From: Fragilaria radians
Taxonomy: Eukaryota; Bacillariophyta; Fragilariophyceae; Fragilariales; Fragilariaceae
Assembly (NCBI GenBank): GCA_900642245.1
Contig: CAAAJI010000001.1
Coordinates: forward strand, 424,603-488,602
DNA length: 64,000 nucleotides
Direction: 5' to 3'
Below, piece after piece: positions 9,482-20,670 of this stretch; position 1 is the stretch's first letter; the number at the start of each line of letters is the position of its first letter. The translations under genes were made by a program, and so were the position numbers. The notes beneath the pieces are model-generated. The model did no database searches. It was not told where the DNA came from and was given only the letters and a program-made list of their open reading frames with translations.

Positions 9482-12117
9482 ACATCTTTGTTGTTTCAAT
9501 TTTTTTACTTTCTCCATCCTGTACCTACAAGTTAAGGTATGATGTCAACACTACTTGGGGATTCTAATCCAATCTGAGCAGACGAATCAACCGCAGCAAG
9601 ACCAATAAACAATTCCAACGGTCTAAGTTCAACAAAAAATGCTTTCAAAAATGGTCCCACACAATAGGTTAACCCTCAATATTTCAAAAGCATAAGTCCA
9701 AGCATCTTTTTGTGGCAACTTGGGACATGAAAATTTCCAGTGCCATTCAAACAGAAGGACAGTGCGAAGAGCAAAAACGGACAAAGTTGAAGCTAGAACC
9801 TCACCAAAACAATGCCATTGACATTGAGGCTTTGAACTCCTGGATAAGCTCCCCGAAATTCAAGAGTTCATGGACAACATGAATACGGAGGTAAGTGTAA
9901 ATAGCATGCTTCAAACTAGATTCAAAAATGATTCTAACACCCCTTTCACTACAGGCTTAATACTGGAAGCATCAGTAGCCATTTTACTTAGATATTAAAT
10001 CTACTTTGCTCAATAAAGTACTCATTGATACAGGTTGTACTAAAACAATTTTTAATCAAAACAGCCTGCCGGATCATTTTTTGAATCCTGGAAACAGCGC
10101 AACACAGTTTCTGGACTACTGACATATTCCTTTTCAATTTTTGCTACCAGAATTTGCTCCCAGCCGTGAAAATCACTGGAACCTAGACTTTGATGATACC
10201 GCACAACAATCGCAGTACAATATGATAATCGGACATGATTTACAATCAGCTCTAGGAATCGACATCCTATTTTCCACTAAACACTTAAGATGGAATTGTG
10301 ATTCCAATGCGCACACCAAACGCAAATTTGTCTTTTTACACAAATACAAAATATTGGCAATCTTGTCTATTCTTGATGCCAAATATGAAAAGACAAAAAA
10401 TAGATGCCACTATCAATTTACTTAAACATTTAATTGGTATGCAACAACAACAGTTGACAGTATTACTTTACAAATATGAACATTTGCCTGCTGAAACACT
10501 TGGCAAACAGATCCAGTAAGCTAAACCCTTTTCAATCACCACCATTTCCAGCTCCAAAGGTATATGCGGACACACTAAAAAGGGAAATACAACGTATGTG
10601 TGACTTAGGAGTTTTAAAGCCCCAAGTATCCTCAGAGGATCAGTCTTCACTTTTATCATTTCAAAGAAGAATGGAATTGTCAGAGTTGTCTTAGACTCCA
10701 AAGTTTTGAATTCAAAACTAGAAAGGGTGGCATTCCCTATTACTGAAATACAGGATATACTTACCATGAACTTTTAAGTATGCTCCTTGGTTACCGTAAA
10801 AATATCTATACACACCATGAAAACTTAACTAGACTGACTACAATGTCTAAATCTCTGCGCATATTGAAGATTTTGGTCCAACAATAGATATTAAAGGACC
10901 ACGTAATGTGGTAGCTGATGCTCTAAGCAGATTAGATACTGAAAAGTCATCAACAACTGCTAGCTCCAAGCAAATAGCTGAGCTTTATGAAAACACAGGT
11001 GATAGCAGCCTTCAAGAATTAGACTATCCATTGAGTACTCAAATTATAGCTTAACATCAGTGTAAAGATCAAATACGGATTCAGCACCAACAACATAATC
11101 TGGAGTATTTCTCCAAAACAGTTGATGGACATGAAGTCATTTTATACAAAAAGATTTACATTCCAAAAATACTCAGGAAGCCAATCTTAAGTTGGTACCA
11201 TACTGCTTTAAAGCATCCAGGAATACAACAAGCAGAAGGAAAAATACGTTTACTTCTGTTATGGCCAGGACTCAGCAGTGATTTTGAAAAACATATCCAA
11301 AGCTGCCACCAATGTCAAAGGTGTAAAAATCTCTGTAAGAAATACGGACATCTATCCTTAACAGATATTGACCAAAACCCTTGGGACACATTCAGTGTTG
11401 GCTTAATAGGACCATGCACAGTAACAACAAAGCAAGAAAAGAAACTTACCCTACATGCGCTCACAAAGTGTCATCCAGCAATTGGCTGCTTTGAATTGGT
11501 TCTGCAGATATCCACCCCAAAGAGGTACATTAGGAATAATGGGAAGAAACTTCTCAGTAAAGAGTTTCAAGAACTCTATCAATCCTATGGGGTGAAATCA
11601 GTTGTAACTGCCATAAAAAACCCTTTAGTCAATTTTGTAGAACATGTTCACCAAGCTTTTGGGAACATGCTTTGTTCTTACAAATTAGAGGACCATTATT
11701 TTGATTATCAAGACCCATGGTCACAAGCACTAGGTAATTGTGCCTGGGCTATTCTCTCCTTTGTTCACAGTGTACTAAAGGCTACACCAGCACAAATTGT
11801 CTTTGGAAGAGACACGCTGATTGATTTATCTGAATGTAAGGACATGAAAAACACAAACAAGAGGCATAAGGTGCCAACACAAACCATGAAAACTCAAAAA
11901 GAGTTAAGCATGAATATAAAGTGAATGATCAAGTATTACTTGACAGAAGTATGCTAAGTCCAAACAAGACGGACCGTACCAAATTACACGTTTATTCCAA
12001 AGGCACCCTTAAGATGCAACAAGGTGTCTACGTTCAGTGCGTGTCTATGCGCACATGGCTGCATCTTCATTATTTCAATTCTTTAACTTTTACCTACTTT
12101 CTACATCCTATACCTAC
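9482..12117 (+). mobile_element. Decayed Ty3/gypsy LTR retrotransposon
   Basis: Gypsy-order pol pieces in several frames: retropepsin with DTGC (about 9985-10295; VLIDTGCTKTIFNQ, later MIIGHDLQSALGID); RT fingers (about 10510-10770; KREIQRMCDLGVLKP, then KKNGIVRVVLDSKVLN and PITEIQDIL); a gap where the RT palm should be; the RNase H tail (NVVADALSRL, about 10908); and integrase (about 11080-12050) with the zinc finger H-x-H...CHQCQRC near 11300. The first catalytic Asp of integrase is replaced: WDTFSVGLIGP where the family has VDLIGP. A 23-bp direct repeat with two mismatches (9506-9528 and 12095-12117) may mark the LTR ends. Nonsense and frameshifts throughout make it non-functional. Confidence 0.85.
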
Positions 12118-12148
12118 GGGTAAAGGCAATGTATGTTCAAAAAGGTGA
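11496..12148 (+). pseudogene. gypsy integrase C-terminal fragment
   Basis: Two overlapping frames (11496-11924 and 11921-12148) carry the end of a gypsy integrase: the core region with SKEFQELYQSYGVKS, the ALGNCAWAILSFVHS helix, ATPAQIVFGRD, and then the charged tail with NDQVLLDR. The upstream catalytic part lies in other frames at 11090-11490. This is a relic, not a gene. Confidence 0.75.
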
Positions 12149-12437
12149 AAGTTAGGCTCAGCTTTTTATTGGATGACGTTGAAGCTAAAGATTAAAGCCT
12201 ACATACCCTTTCTGATTATCTGGTAACTTTTATTGATCATACGAGCGCAGAAAGAAAATTACTTCCCTTTGCTGAAGGTAGAAATATTGATCAAACGGAA
12301 CTGATTTGCAGATATATATATATATGAATACTTTCAGAATAGGTTGGCACTTTTGACATGTGATGCCATTCAAAGTTACACAAATATGACTCACATTTGT
12401 TTCAGTCTGGGAAATTTAGCACTTAAAGGTGTCGCGA

Positions 12438-13754
12438 CTATGGAAGATTGAAATCCACTGGGCTTCCTTCACCTGTGATAACTCTAGTCATGACGGAATG
12501 TAATAACGCGAGAACCCTGACCGATGCGCCTTCGGACAACCAATCACCGCGTAGCGCTTCTGAAAGACGGCTGAAACGATCTAAGATATCAATACTATTC
12601 TCTTCTTGCATTAAATGTAAAAACCTATCCCCCACAGCCGCATTGATGTAGATCAAATCGCTTCCAAAGTTAGAGATTTCGCGCGAATTTCCCAATTCAT
12701 TACTAAGAGACAAAACGCGTCCGGAAACAATGAAAGTAAATTTTGAATCAAATGTCATTTCATAGTCCCATACTTCAAATCCTTGCCAAGTGGTTCCACA
12801 ATCATCCATCCATTTAATTTTGCCTCGAAAAAGGCGCTGTTGTTCATCCCATGATATTTCATGAAAATAAGCACGAGATGGTATGGGTGATCCATTGTCA
12901 AGGGGTGGCCATTGACTAGTTAAGGGATGCTCGTACGAAATGTAAACGTCCTCTTTGGAAACGAAATGATATGACGCAAGTCCTACTTTTAGAGCTTGAC
13001 AGAAAGTGTTGCCCCATAAATTGTTCGATTGATAAGTTGGCTTGGATTCCGATGGTCTTAATGAGTATAGAATATGCCTCCCGAGACCCACAGTCTTAAT
13101 GACTTGATAACCTTCGCTCATGATTAGACCAAAGGAAACAAAATGTAGGTTAGAAGAAAATTGAAAGATACAACGAATTAGTTCGACGCCTCCCCAATGA
13201 TCTTGATGGCTTTTCTCCTCGAATCGAATTTCACCATGAAATGTCAATGATTTTTCATGAAAATGACAATCAGGCTGAAAACGGATTGTTATTTTCTGGT
13301 AACTATCAGTGTCATTTTGTCCTTCATGCCATGAAAAGGAAGGACCATCAGTTTGATCAAGAGTAAGACTAAGGCCGAGATTATGACGTTCAGAGAATTG
13401 TAAACCTGCAATTGGCCATTTCGACACTTCGGTTTCGTTTTCGTTAAGTAGCTTGCCTTCCGTGTCCATGAGATCGAACCAACTCATCCCTTTACGACAA
13501 ATAGGACATCGCCCGAGCGTAGGAGCTATAGAGTATGGATCTAGATTATCCTCATTGACTAGAAAGGACAATCGATTCTCAGTAGCGTATGGTGTTGTTG
13601 ACAAAAGAATACGCTCCGCATCCAAAACACAGAGACGATGACCACAAGAACCTGAACAAAATTTTCTATTTTCACACGGAGGTAGAAAACAGATGGGACA
13701 GCTTTCCTCATCTTGACTGTCACTGGAGCGTTTGCATGATAATTCGGACTCCAT
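12438..13754 (-). CDS. RING-type zinc finger protein with novel C-terminal domain
   Basis: Single exon, 438 residues from the ATG at 13754 (MESELSCKRS). The frame stays open a little further upstream without another ATG. Residues about 20-85 hold a RING-like cysteine pattern: CPICFLPPC, FCSGSCGHRLC, then a spacer of about 40 residues and CPICRKGM, so a probable zinc-binding E3-type domain. The remaining 340 residues are rich in Trp, Ser and His and look beta-rich (repeated GLGRHILYSLRP and KWMDDCGTTWQGFEVW style strands); I do not recognise the family. The spacer between the metal pairs is longer than in a classic RING, so it may be a RING variant. E3 activity is inferred only from the finger. 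Confidence 0.75.
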   Translation of the reverse strand: MESELSCKRSSDSQDEESCPICFLPPCENRKFCSGSCGHRLCVLDAERILLSTTPYATENRLSFLVNEDNLDPYSIAPTLGRCPICRKGMSWFDLMDTEGKLLNENETEVSKWPIAGLQFSERHNLGLSLTLDQTDGPSFSWHEGQNDTDSYQKITIRFQPDCHFHEKSLTFHGEIRFEEKSHQDHWGGVELIRCIFQFSSNLHFVSFGLIMSEGYQVIKTVGLGRHILYSLRPSESKPTYQSNNLWGNTFCQALKVGLASYHFVSKEDVYISYEHPLTSQWPPLDNGSPIPSRAYFHEISWDEQQRLFRGKIKWMDDCGTTWQGFEVWDYEMTFDSKFTFIVSGRVLSLSNELGNSREISNFGSDLIYINAAVGDRFLHLMQEENSIDILDRFSRLSEALRGDWLSEGASVRVLALLHSVMTRVITGEGSPVDFNLP

Positions 13755-15149
13755 CGTGGAAAGGAAAACACCTGGAAATGAAAAAATCAATTCCCGGAAT
13801 TATCGCCAACACATTTTTTTTTCTTATAGAAAAAACTTCATTCCTTTTGATGACTCATTTTCATTTTTTTTTAAGGAATACTTTTGTAAAATTCAATAAT
13901 AACGAGGAAAACTAAACATCCATGCAGCTATATAATTGGAGATGGATTTACAAAGAAGAGAATCTTTAGATTTGGTTAGGCAACCAGCTCAAACATATTG
14001 CAAAAGAGAGCACCTAGGGATAGCAGAGCATCAGGAATAGCAAGTATTTCTTGAGAAATGATGCCCAACATCCCTCCAAAAGTAGTCTTGGTTTACCCTA
14101 CCTAAATTCAGCGACCTTGTACCGCTCAAATATTCTGCCTTTTCCTTACATGTAACTTGATTTTCATCTTAAAGTGATACCACATGGTGCTCTCGTCACA
14201 ATATCCATCGATGAAATCATACCAATTGACAAACACCTATCGAAAAAGAAGTATCAAAATCTATTCATCTGTTTCTTTTGTCTGACAGAAGGAAATTACA
14301 TTCTCTTAACTTTTCTTCAGTTTAGTTGTGTTAAATGATGCTGCCAAACATATTATTCCCGATGTTTTTTATTGCCTTTGCTTAGTGCGCTTTCCATGAT
14401 AACTGGGAAAGAGAATGATTTGAGATGTAGGTGAGTCTGTTGTTGTCTGTTTGCACGAGCGCATTGATTTCCACTTTTTGAGTGTTCATTCATTCCGTTA
14501 TTCATCTATACTTGTCAGAATGTTGGCTATTTAATCTTGAATGCACCTGTGTTAGGGTTTATTCAGCTCTTGGATTTTTTCTTCCGAGTATGCCGAGACA
14601 TTCTGGATAATTTCTGCGATGGTGCATTGGCCAGATAGAATTAACAATCTTCTTTGCTATTGTGACTCAATACATCTGGTGTCGATTTTGTCTTTCTCCA
14701 CATCATAACGAATTAGATTAAATTTGTCAATTGCTAAGTCTTGTTAAACAAATGATTCACTAAAACTGAAATAAATAGATGTTGAGTATTCCATTAGTTT
14801 GCATGCGTTTTCCCTATGAAGTTGCGCAATATGCTTGAAATGTTGTTGTAATAGTCTTGGAAACATTCAAGCCTTATGTTTTCAATATACATAAGGTTAG
14901 GTCTATAAAGCCAAAACAGAAAAAGACAAAGTGATGAAATCCTAGAAAGAGCCATAAAGTTGTGAACAGACGATTCCGAATTTTTTAAACTATTTGTCAC
15001 TTAAAATAGGAAGGATTGAATAGCTTAGGAACTGCAATGCTACATTGTAAAGAAACATTTCATTAATCTTTTTACGGCTTTATGACCCTTTGAATCACAG
15101 TTATACAATGCCAGTGAATGATATACTGCACAGAAAGTGATTTTCTAAA
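13755..15149. other. Intergenic, nothing recognised
   Basis: About 1.4 kb, AT-rich, between two genes on the minus strand: upstream of the RING gene and downstream of PLC. The only longer frame (14794-15000, minus) is hydrophobic with no recognisable motif. A splice acceptor-like tract (TTTCATTTCCAG on the minus strand, about 13771-13782) lies just upstream of the RING start and could mark a 5' UTR intron. Confidence 0.4.
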
Positions 15150-18100
15150 TCAAAAGGTGGGAGATTGACATCGAATTTCAACAAGTAATGTTGCGCACCC
15201 ATAGGCTCCCGTTCTTGTACCATTTTTGTCGCGAAGTAATACTGACCGATATCCTTGGCGGAGACATGCTACTGGAATCGCGGCAACAGCAATCAAATTA
15301 TCGAGAACAATATTAGATTCCCAGACAGCGAATTGGATCATTGCGACGTACGGCGAGAAAACACTGAATTCATGATATTTCTCCTCATTCCAAATTGGAT
15401 GAAATCCATTATTATCTACAACTTCAGTTCTTTCTGTGTCTGACTTGTATACTTCTTGTCCCTCACTACTGCTTACGATATCATGGGTAGTAATTTGGAC
15501 ATAAGGATCTACATTCTCACCTTGATAAGCCCCATCAGCTTTCGGGATACATGAACCGCTAAGAATGCGGATATTCAGTTTAAGTGGGATTGACATTGGA
15601 CCATGCTGCAAACCTTGTGGTTTAAGAACATACCCGCAATTCCCATTCTGTAGAAAGCGACCGTCATTTAGGAACATAGGCGTGTCAGCGGTTTGAAAGT
15701 TCAGTGCGACAAGTTGGCAACCCATACTCCAGGCTAGAATAGGTATATAATTTGAGGAATCGATCCTTGCTCCTGCGGGATATATTCTAGTCATGTGCTC
15801 TTGGTTATATTTTCGCCATTGGGATGCACCATACTTCTGGATAAGTGTATTGATCTTGGTTTCTCCAATAGAATGCATATGGCTTGGAGGACTGATGATC
15901 GAACTTTCCCAATTTTTAAATTTACAGCCATGAAATAGCGTAATCTCAGCAAGTTCCTTGATTGTCATACCATGATGTGTTCCTGTTGGATTCATTTTAT
16001 TTATGTTGGTGGATTTTGCTGATTCCAAACGGTTTGCTTTATTGTTTTCCTCATCTTCATCTTCCTCTAGGTTTTCAAGCGAAGGAATTTCTTTTATTTC
16101 TAGTGAGCAAGGAGAACAGAATGATGGGCGCTTTCCTTTTATGAGTACTCTTCCAATAAGCTGAGCTGGTGATGGAAGGATATCATTTTCATCAATTGTT
16201 TCCTTTGCATCACGTGCAAAGGGTATATAGAGAGTATCCTTTAGAATTCGTCTAATTGATTCAACCATGGCTTCTTGGAACGGTTCTGAACAGTGATTCT
16301 CAAGGGATAATATGATAGGATAAGTATTTGGGTTCTCTTTTATATATTGGGCTACACATACGATCACGTCTTCAAACCATATTCGACTTGTCAATGTTCC
16401 ACCATGATATATGATGGGTATAGGCTTATTGGTATGCCGCTCTCTCTCTCCGTCCCAGCAATCTAGCTCCAAGCATTTGCAGCCTCGATGTAGCGATAGT
16501 CTGTACATTTCCACGGAAGATATCGATTGTAGTTGATCTCCAGTGAGATAAGTGTTGTGACTACTATTTATCCAGTATTCAGTAATCGGTCGTTTCATGA
16601 GCTCTGGATTCAAAGTCATAGCATCTGGATCGAAAGCCACATTGAAAATATGAGGCAAATATATTGAAAAGCGATGGCGACTTAAATAATTTGGTCGAAT
16701 GGGTAAGGTAACTTCCCAATTGACCTCCATTTTATTGAATGTTGAGAACAACGCCTTCACATCGCTGGTAGTGGCGTCAACTTCTTTCTGAATAGCATGT
16801 AAAAATTTTGACAAGAAATTCCGAGCCGAAACATAGTCACCATCGAATATGTTGTCCCATAAATGTATATGTGGAAGGCGTTTTGTAACAGGCAAGCCAT
16901 CAACAAGCGTTGATGGGATAAGAGACGAAAGCCATCCTGGAGATTCATATCTTCCTTGCTTGATTTCTGCGAGAAGCCTCATACATTGAAGATAAGTCAA
17001 GTTACCAGATATTCTTAAATCCTCACAAAATGATTGGTAGGCTTGTCGCGGAAACGTTGTATTTAGGTTGATACGATTAGCGATAATTTCGAACTCTTTC
17101 TCGGATACTTTTCCATCATTATTCTTGTCCACATCGTACCAAATATATCGTACCAGTCGAGCCTCATCGACGACGTAGAGCGCTGCGTTGTGATATTTGT
17201 TCAATGCATCTCTAATAGCACTAAACAAAAGCTGACATTTTTCGTGGCTTGACGCAATTATGTCTAAAGTCTGACCTCCGTGATGATAGATCGAAATGAG
17301 ACGGTCTTTCAAAATGTCTACTCGATCCAACCTTCCCTTCCGACGAGTATCCCTTCTACTGGATTCGAACTTTCTAGAGCAAGGATAACCAACTTCAATA
17401 TGATCGATATCTGAAATATCAATGTACCTTACATAAAGATCTCGAAAGCTGGAATTAGTAAAACCCCGGATTCCCTTACGGGAAAAAAGGGGAAGAGGAA
17501 GCCTTCGAGCAATTGCTGATTGCAAGCCATCATCACCCTTCGTTCGAACTTTACGATGTGTACAAAAGATTGCAAAACGATCTTGAGAAATCGTTAAGAT
17601 ACGCGTTTTGAATTTTCCGTACGTTGTCACTTTTTCTACTCGTATTCCTCTCAACAAACATTCGTCTACTGCAGCCTCCGACATGGCGCTCTTTATATAG
17701 GAGGCTGGAAAGTTAACAGACTGATCCAAATACGAATCATTTAAGAACTTATTGGAAGAAGATGAGGTCATGGCAAACATGCCACGAGCAAATTTAGACA
17801 CCAAAAGAGTGGATGTAAAATCGAATGCTTTAGGTGCTTCACCATCACAATTGAGTTCGCGTCCTTCGTCTTGATCATCGACGTTGTTTGTTGAAGGATC
17901 TTGCAGGAATTTAGATGACTTTTTCCTCGTTTTTTTCTTCACGCGATTACGATTTTGCGATTTAGATTTCAAGGCATCTTTTACCTTTTTAATCTTCTCG
18001 ACCTTTTCACCCTTCCGTGCCTCAGCATAATCCGCAAACTCAGCTGCAATCTTCTCGATATTTTCAACATTCAACACCTCAGAATCCTTCACGGTCCCAC

Positions 18101-18410
18101 CTTTCTTCTCACCTATTTCAAGCTCTGAGTCAGTCATACCTGTCCTCATTTCATTAATTTCCTTATGCTCTTGGACTTCCACAAGATCTTTGACCTTTTC
18201 AACCTCTGAATCATTAATACCTGTCGTCACCTCAACAACCTTTTCAACGTTTTGAGACTCATCGATTTCCTCAAGCTCTCCAGCCTCAACATTTTGAAGC
18301 GTTGCCATCGCTACTTCCTCTGCCGTTTCAGCGTTCTCGACGTCATCAATCTCCTTCAGACCGGCAATATCCTCCAACTTTTTTAACAGAAACTGTTGTT
18401 CGGTGCTCAT
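15150..18410 (-). CDS. Phosphoinositide-specific phospholipase C, delta-like
   Basis: Single exon, 1086 residues; start taken at ATG 18410 (MSTEQQFLLKKLEDI). The enzyme cleaves PIP2 to IP3 and diacylglycerol. Order: Glu/Val-rich acidic N-terminus (1-140), basic KKKTRKK patch (about 145-170), PH-like domain (about 257-413), one clear EF-hand loop (DVDKNNDGKVSEKEF, about 425), X box (about 595-770), acidic X-Y linker (LEEDEDEEN), Y box (about 820-925) and a C-terminal C2 domain (about 945-1086). All expected catalytic residues are visible: His/Asn in SSHNTYLTG, Glu/Asp in LELDCWDG, His in IYHGGTLTSR and Glu in LSLENHC. The layout matches PLC-delta, but the N-terminal extension of about 250 residues is extra. 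Activation by calcium is expected from the EF and C2 domains. Confidence 0.95.
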   Translation of the reverse strand: MSTEQQFLLKKLEDIAGLKEIDDVENAETAEEVAMATLQNVEAGELEEIDESQNVEKVVEVTTGINDSEVEKVKDLVEVQEHKEINEMRTGMTDSELEIGEKKGGTVKDSEVLNVENIEKIAAEFADYAEARKGEKVEKIKKVKDALKSKSQNRNRVKKKTRKKSSKFLQDPSTNNVDDQDEGRELNCDGEAPKAFDFTSTLLVSKFARGMFAMTSSSSNKFLNDSYLDQSVNFPASYIKSAMSEAAVDECLLRGIRVEKVTTYGKFKTRILTISQDRFAIFCTHRKVRTKGDDGLQSAIARRLPLPLFSRKGIRGFTNSSFRDLYVRYIDISDIDHIEVGYPCSRKFESSRRDTRRKGRLDRVDILKDRLISIYHHGGQTLDIIASSHEKCQLLFSAIRDALNKYHNAALYVVDEARLVRYIWYDVDKNNDGKVSEKEFEIIANRINLNTTFPRQAYQSFCEDLRISGNLTYLQCMRLLAEIKQGRYESPGWLSSLIPSTLVDGLPVTKRLPHIHLWDNIFDGDYVSARNFLSKFLHAIQKEVDATTSDVKALFSTFNKMEVNWEVTLPIRPNYLSRHRFSIYLPHIFNVAFDPDAMTLNPELMKRPITEYWINSSHNTYLTGDQLQSISSVEMYRLSLHRGCKCLELDCWDGERERHTNKPIPIIYHGGTLTSRIWFEDVIVCVAQYIKENPNTYPIILSLENHCSEPFQEAMVESIRRILKDTLYIPFARDAKETIDENDILPSPAQLIGRVLIKGKRPSFCSPCSLEIKEIPSLENLEEDEDEENNKANRLESAKSTNINKMNPTGTHHGMTIKELAEITLFHGCKFKNWESSIISPPSHMHSIGETKINTLIQKYGASQWRKYNQEHMTRIYPAGARIDSSNYIPILAWSMGCQLVALNFQTADTPMFLNDGRFLQNGNCGYVLKPQGLQHGPMSIPLKLNIRILSGSCIPKADGAYQGENVDPYVQITTHDIVSSSEGQEVYKSDTERTEVVDNNGFHPIWNEEKYHEFSVFSPYVAMIQFAVWESNIVLDNLIAVAAIPVACLRQGYRSVLLRDKNGTRTGAYGCATLLVEIRCQSPTF

Positions 18411-18839
18411 TGGCACAACAAAAGAACTTTCGTTGAAAATTGTTTTGGTTTATGGCTTAACGGACGGTACTTACCACCAATACTTGCAGGTCATGACTGT
18501 AATAATAGCGTACTATTACTTGTACTAACTTGCTGAAGTATCTGACGATCCGTTGATTTTGAACTCTGCATCACCGAAATGTGCGTTGGAATGTGCCTAC
18601 AAGCATATATGATTGCATGCAAAGATGAGGATTACCTTGTTGCCTCGTCAAATGTATCAGGTCCAGCAAATCTAAACTGGCAAAGAGATCTCATCCCAAT
18701 ACGGAGTTAGTTGTGAGCCTCATTTTCATCATGAATAACATGTTGGATGATATGGGTACCAGCAGGAGTGCTATACAAACGGCATACACCTAAAAATGAT
18801 GAAGGAAAAAAACCATCTAAAGTAAAACGGGCTGTACGT
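18411..18839. other. Intergenic upstream of PLC
   Basis: About 430 bases that should include the promoter of the minus-strand PLC gene. There is no obvious TATA box and no coding signal. Confidence 0.4.
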
Positions 18840-19560
18840 TTACTACTGATAAAACTAGGCTTATGACCATCTCACCCCAGAATTTGACCTTAAGAAACAA
18901 AATACTCAGGTTTTTCATGTGGACATTGTGCTGAGTCATCCAATACATATGGCATAACTATTGGCCAATACATCCTAAGGGAATTGGGAATTGACTATCA
19001 CCAGGGATACAGACACCAGTCATATGAGAGGTACTCTAGCAACTCAGAAGTGAATATGGGCCTCAAACATTAGCATGGCAATTTTCTTGTTCTACTTGAA
19101 TTCTAGATTTAGAATATAATCCTGAAATCATGGGTGAAGTCATCAATGTATGTGAATATCTAGGGAGAAAATGGCAATTACTACAAATGCTGCAAATTAT
19201 GACAATCTATCTGATGGAGCAATAGGAAAAATGTAACCTAGAAGTCTGAAATTGATGGACAATAGCTACAAACCCATGCATGTGCGTCCATTTATTGTTC
19301 CTAGATCAGCAAAGCAGCATCAGGGTAATGAGCTTAAAGATTAGTGGAAATCTGAGTCCTAGAAGAAGGCTACAGTTCTAAAGGGGCTTCAATAACATTT
19401 GCAATTATCAAGAAAACGGGATGAATAAGACTTATCTTTGGTTTCAGGCAGCTCAATGTGCTACAAGAATGTCACGTGTTTCCATTACCAAAGGCTTATG
19501 TCATCCTAAATATGGAGCCAGAACTTTGACTTCACGGAATTGGCAACTGATGACAAATAT
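18840..19560 (+). mobile_element. Ty3/gypsy pol relic
   Basis: Two recognisable pol pieces in gypsy order with stops between them. At 18957-19055: TIGQYILRELGID, the end of a retropepsin where functional elements read IIGRDLLRELGI. At 19398-19530: FAIIKKTG, a stop, then IRLIFGFRQLN and PLPKAYVILNM, which is RT motif A territory (KKdG.iRf..D.R.LN....PlP.I). No LTRs found. This is a second, older relic and not part of the element at 9.5-12 kb. Confidence 0.7.
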
Positions 19561-20670
19561 GTGCCTCTATCTAGGTACATTTCTTACGTTTTCTATCAAA
19601 TCATTGCAAGAATAAAGTCCTTAAATTTCAATTTCTTTGATTTTACCCATCAAGTTGCTTCCCAAATTCTTGGCAGCTTTCCTGATTGCTGACCTTGGAA
19701 TGCTCTAGTATTTTACGTAACTCTTCAATTATTCTCACATAAATAATACTGCCCCATTCAAAGCTATTCTGCAACTGTTATCTTTTTCGTCTCTAGTGCA
19801 CCAATCAAACCATTCATCTACAGCGCGAATTCACATTGTGTTTAGTGAATATACTTCCGCCTGTATTTTCTGTAATAGATATGTAAATCTCTCCAACATT
19901 CCAGAACACTGGTTCAACACAAGGCAAAGATAAATTGAATTGCATTCAGTAATTGCAAATAGTTGTCTTTCTCTCTTCATATTGTTGAAGTACTAATACT
20001 AGAAAGTGGCAAGTGGGATTAGTGGGGTTCTAAACCACAAGAAGTACAGAGAATTGGATATTATGTTAGCAATTACCAGTTGCTAATAGCTCTCCTGTCA
20101 TACTCACACATTTCATATTCTAATTTGTTACTTGTACTTCTTGTACTCATAGACCGTGATGAATGCCACACTTGTTGCAGTTGATACGAAATATAGCACA
20201 TTAGCATGTTAGTCTCATCTTGTCATGGAATGAATGCATGGAATGAAGACATATAGAATATATGTCAAAATATTACCCTTTTCTATTCACAAGTGAAGGG
20301 CAGCATTCATGGCTGTCCCTTGACACTATAAAAGAAAAGGATAAAGATGTCGGTGGCCTGTGTTGTATGCTCAGCTAGAATGGAATTTCCAATAGAATAT
20401 TTGAAGGCTCAATACAACTTTATGATCAAGGGTTTGGCAGAGCTGTTAATTTAAGAATAGAAAGTAGGTTTAAATTAAAAAAATTAGAATCATGTCTGCT
20501 GTAACAACTTGTTCAAGAGAAATCTGTGATCAGAATATCTGCACTAATCTTCACTATTGGTCTCTGTCGCGTCTGAAACCCAACGGAACAAAAAATATTC
20601 CGAATAATTAATTTGGATCGAACAGTCTAAAAAATATTTTCTAGAATGAGGTTCAAAATCAACGATTGCC
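19561..20670. other. Intergenic, nothing recognised
   Basis: About 1.1 kb of AT-rich sequence between the gypsy relic and the J-domain gene; probably relic flank plus promoter. No coding signal on either strand. Confidence 0.4.

Noticed and set aside
12300..12330. TA-rich run as an origin or promoter
   Set aside because: Short TA tract of a kind common in AT-rich spacers; no nearby plus-strand gene.
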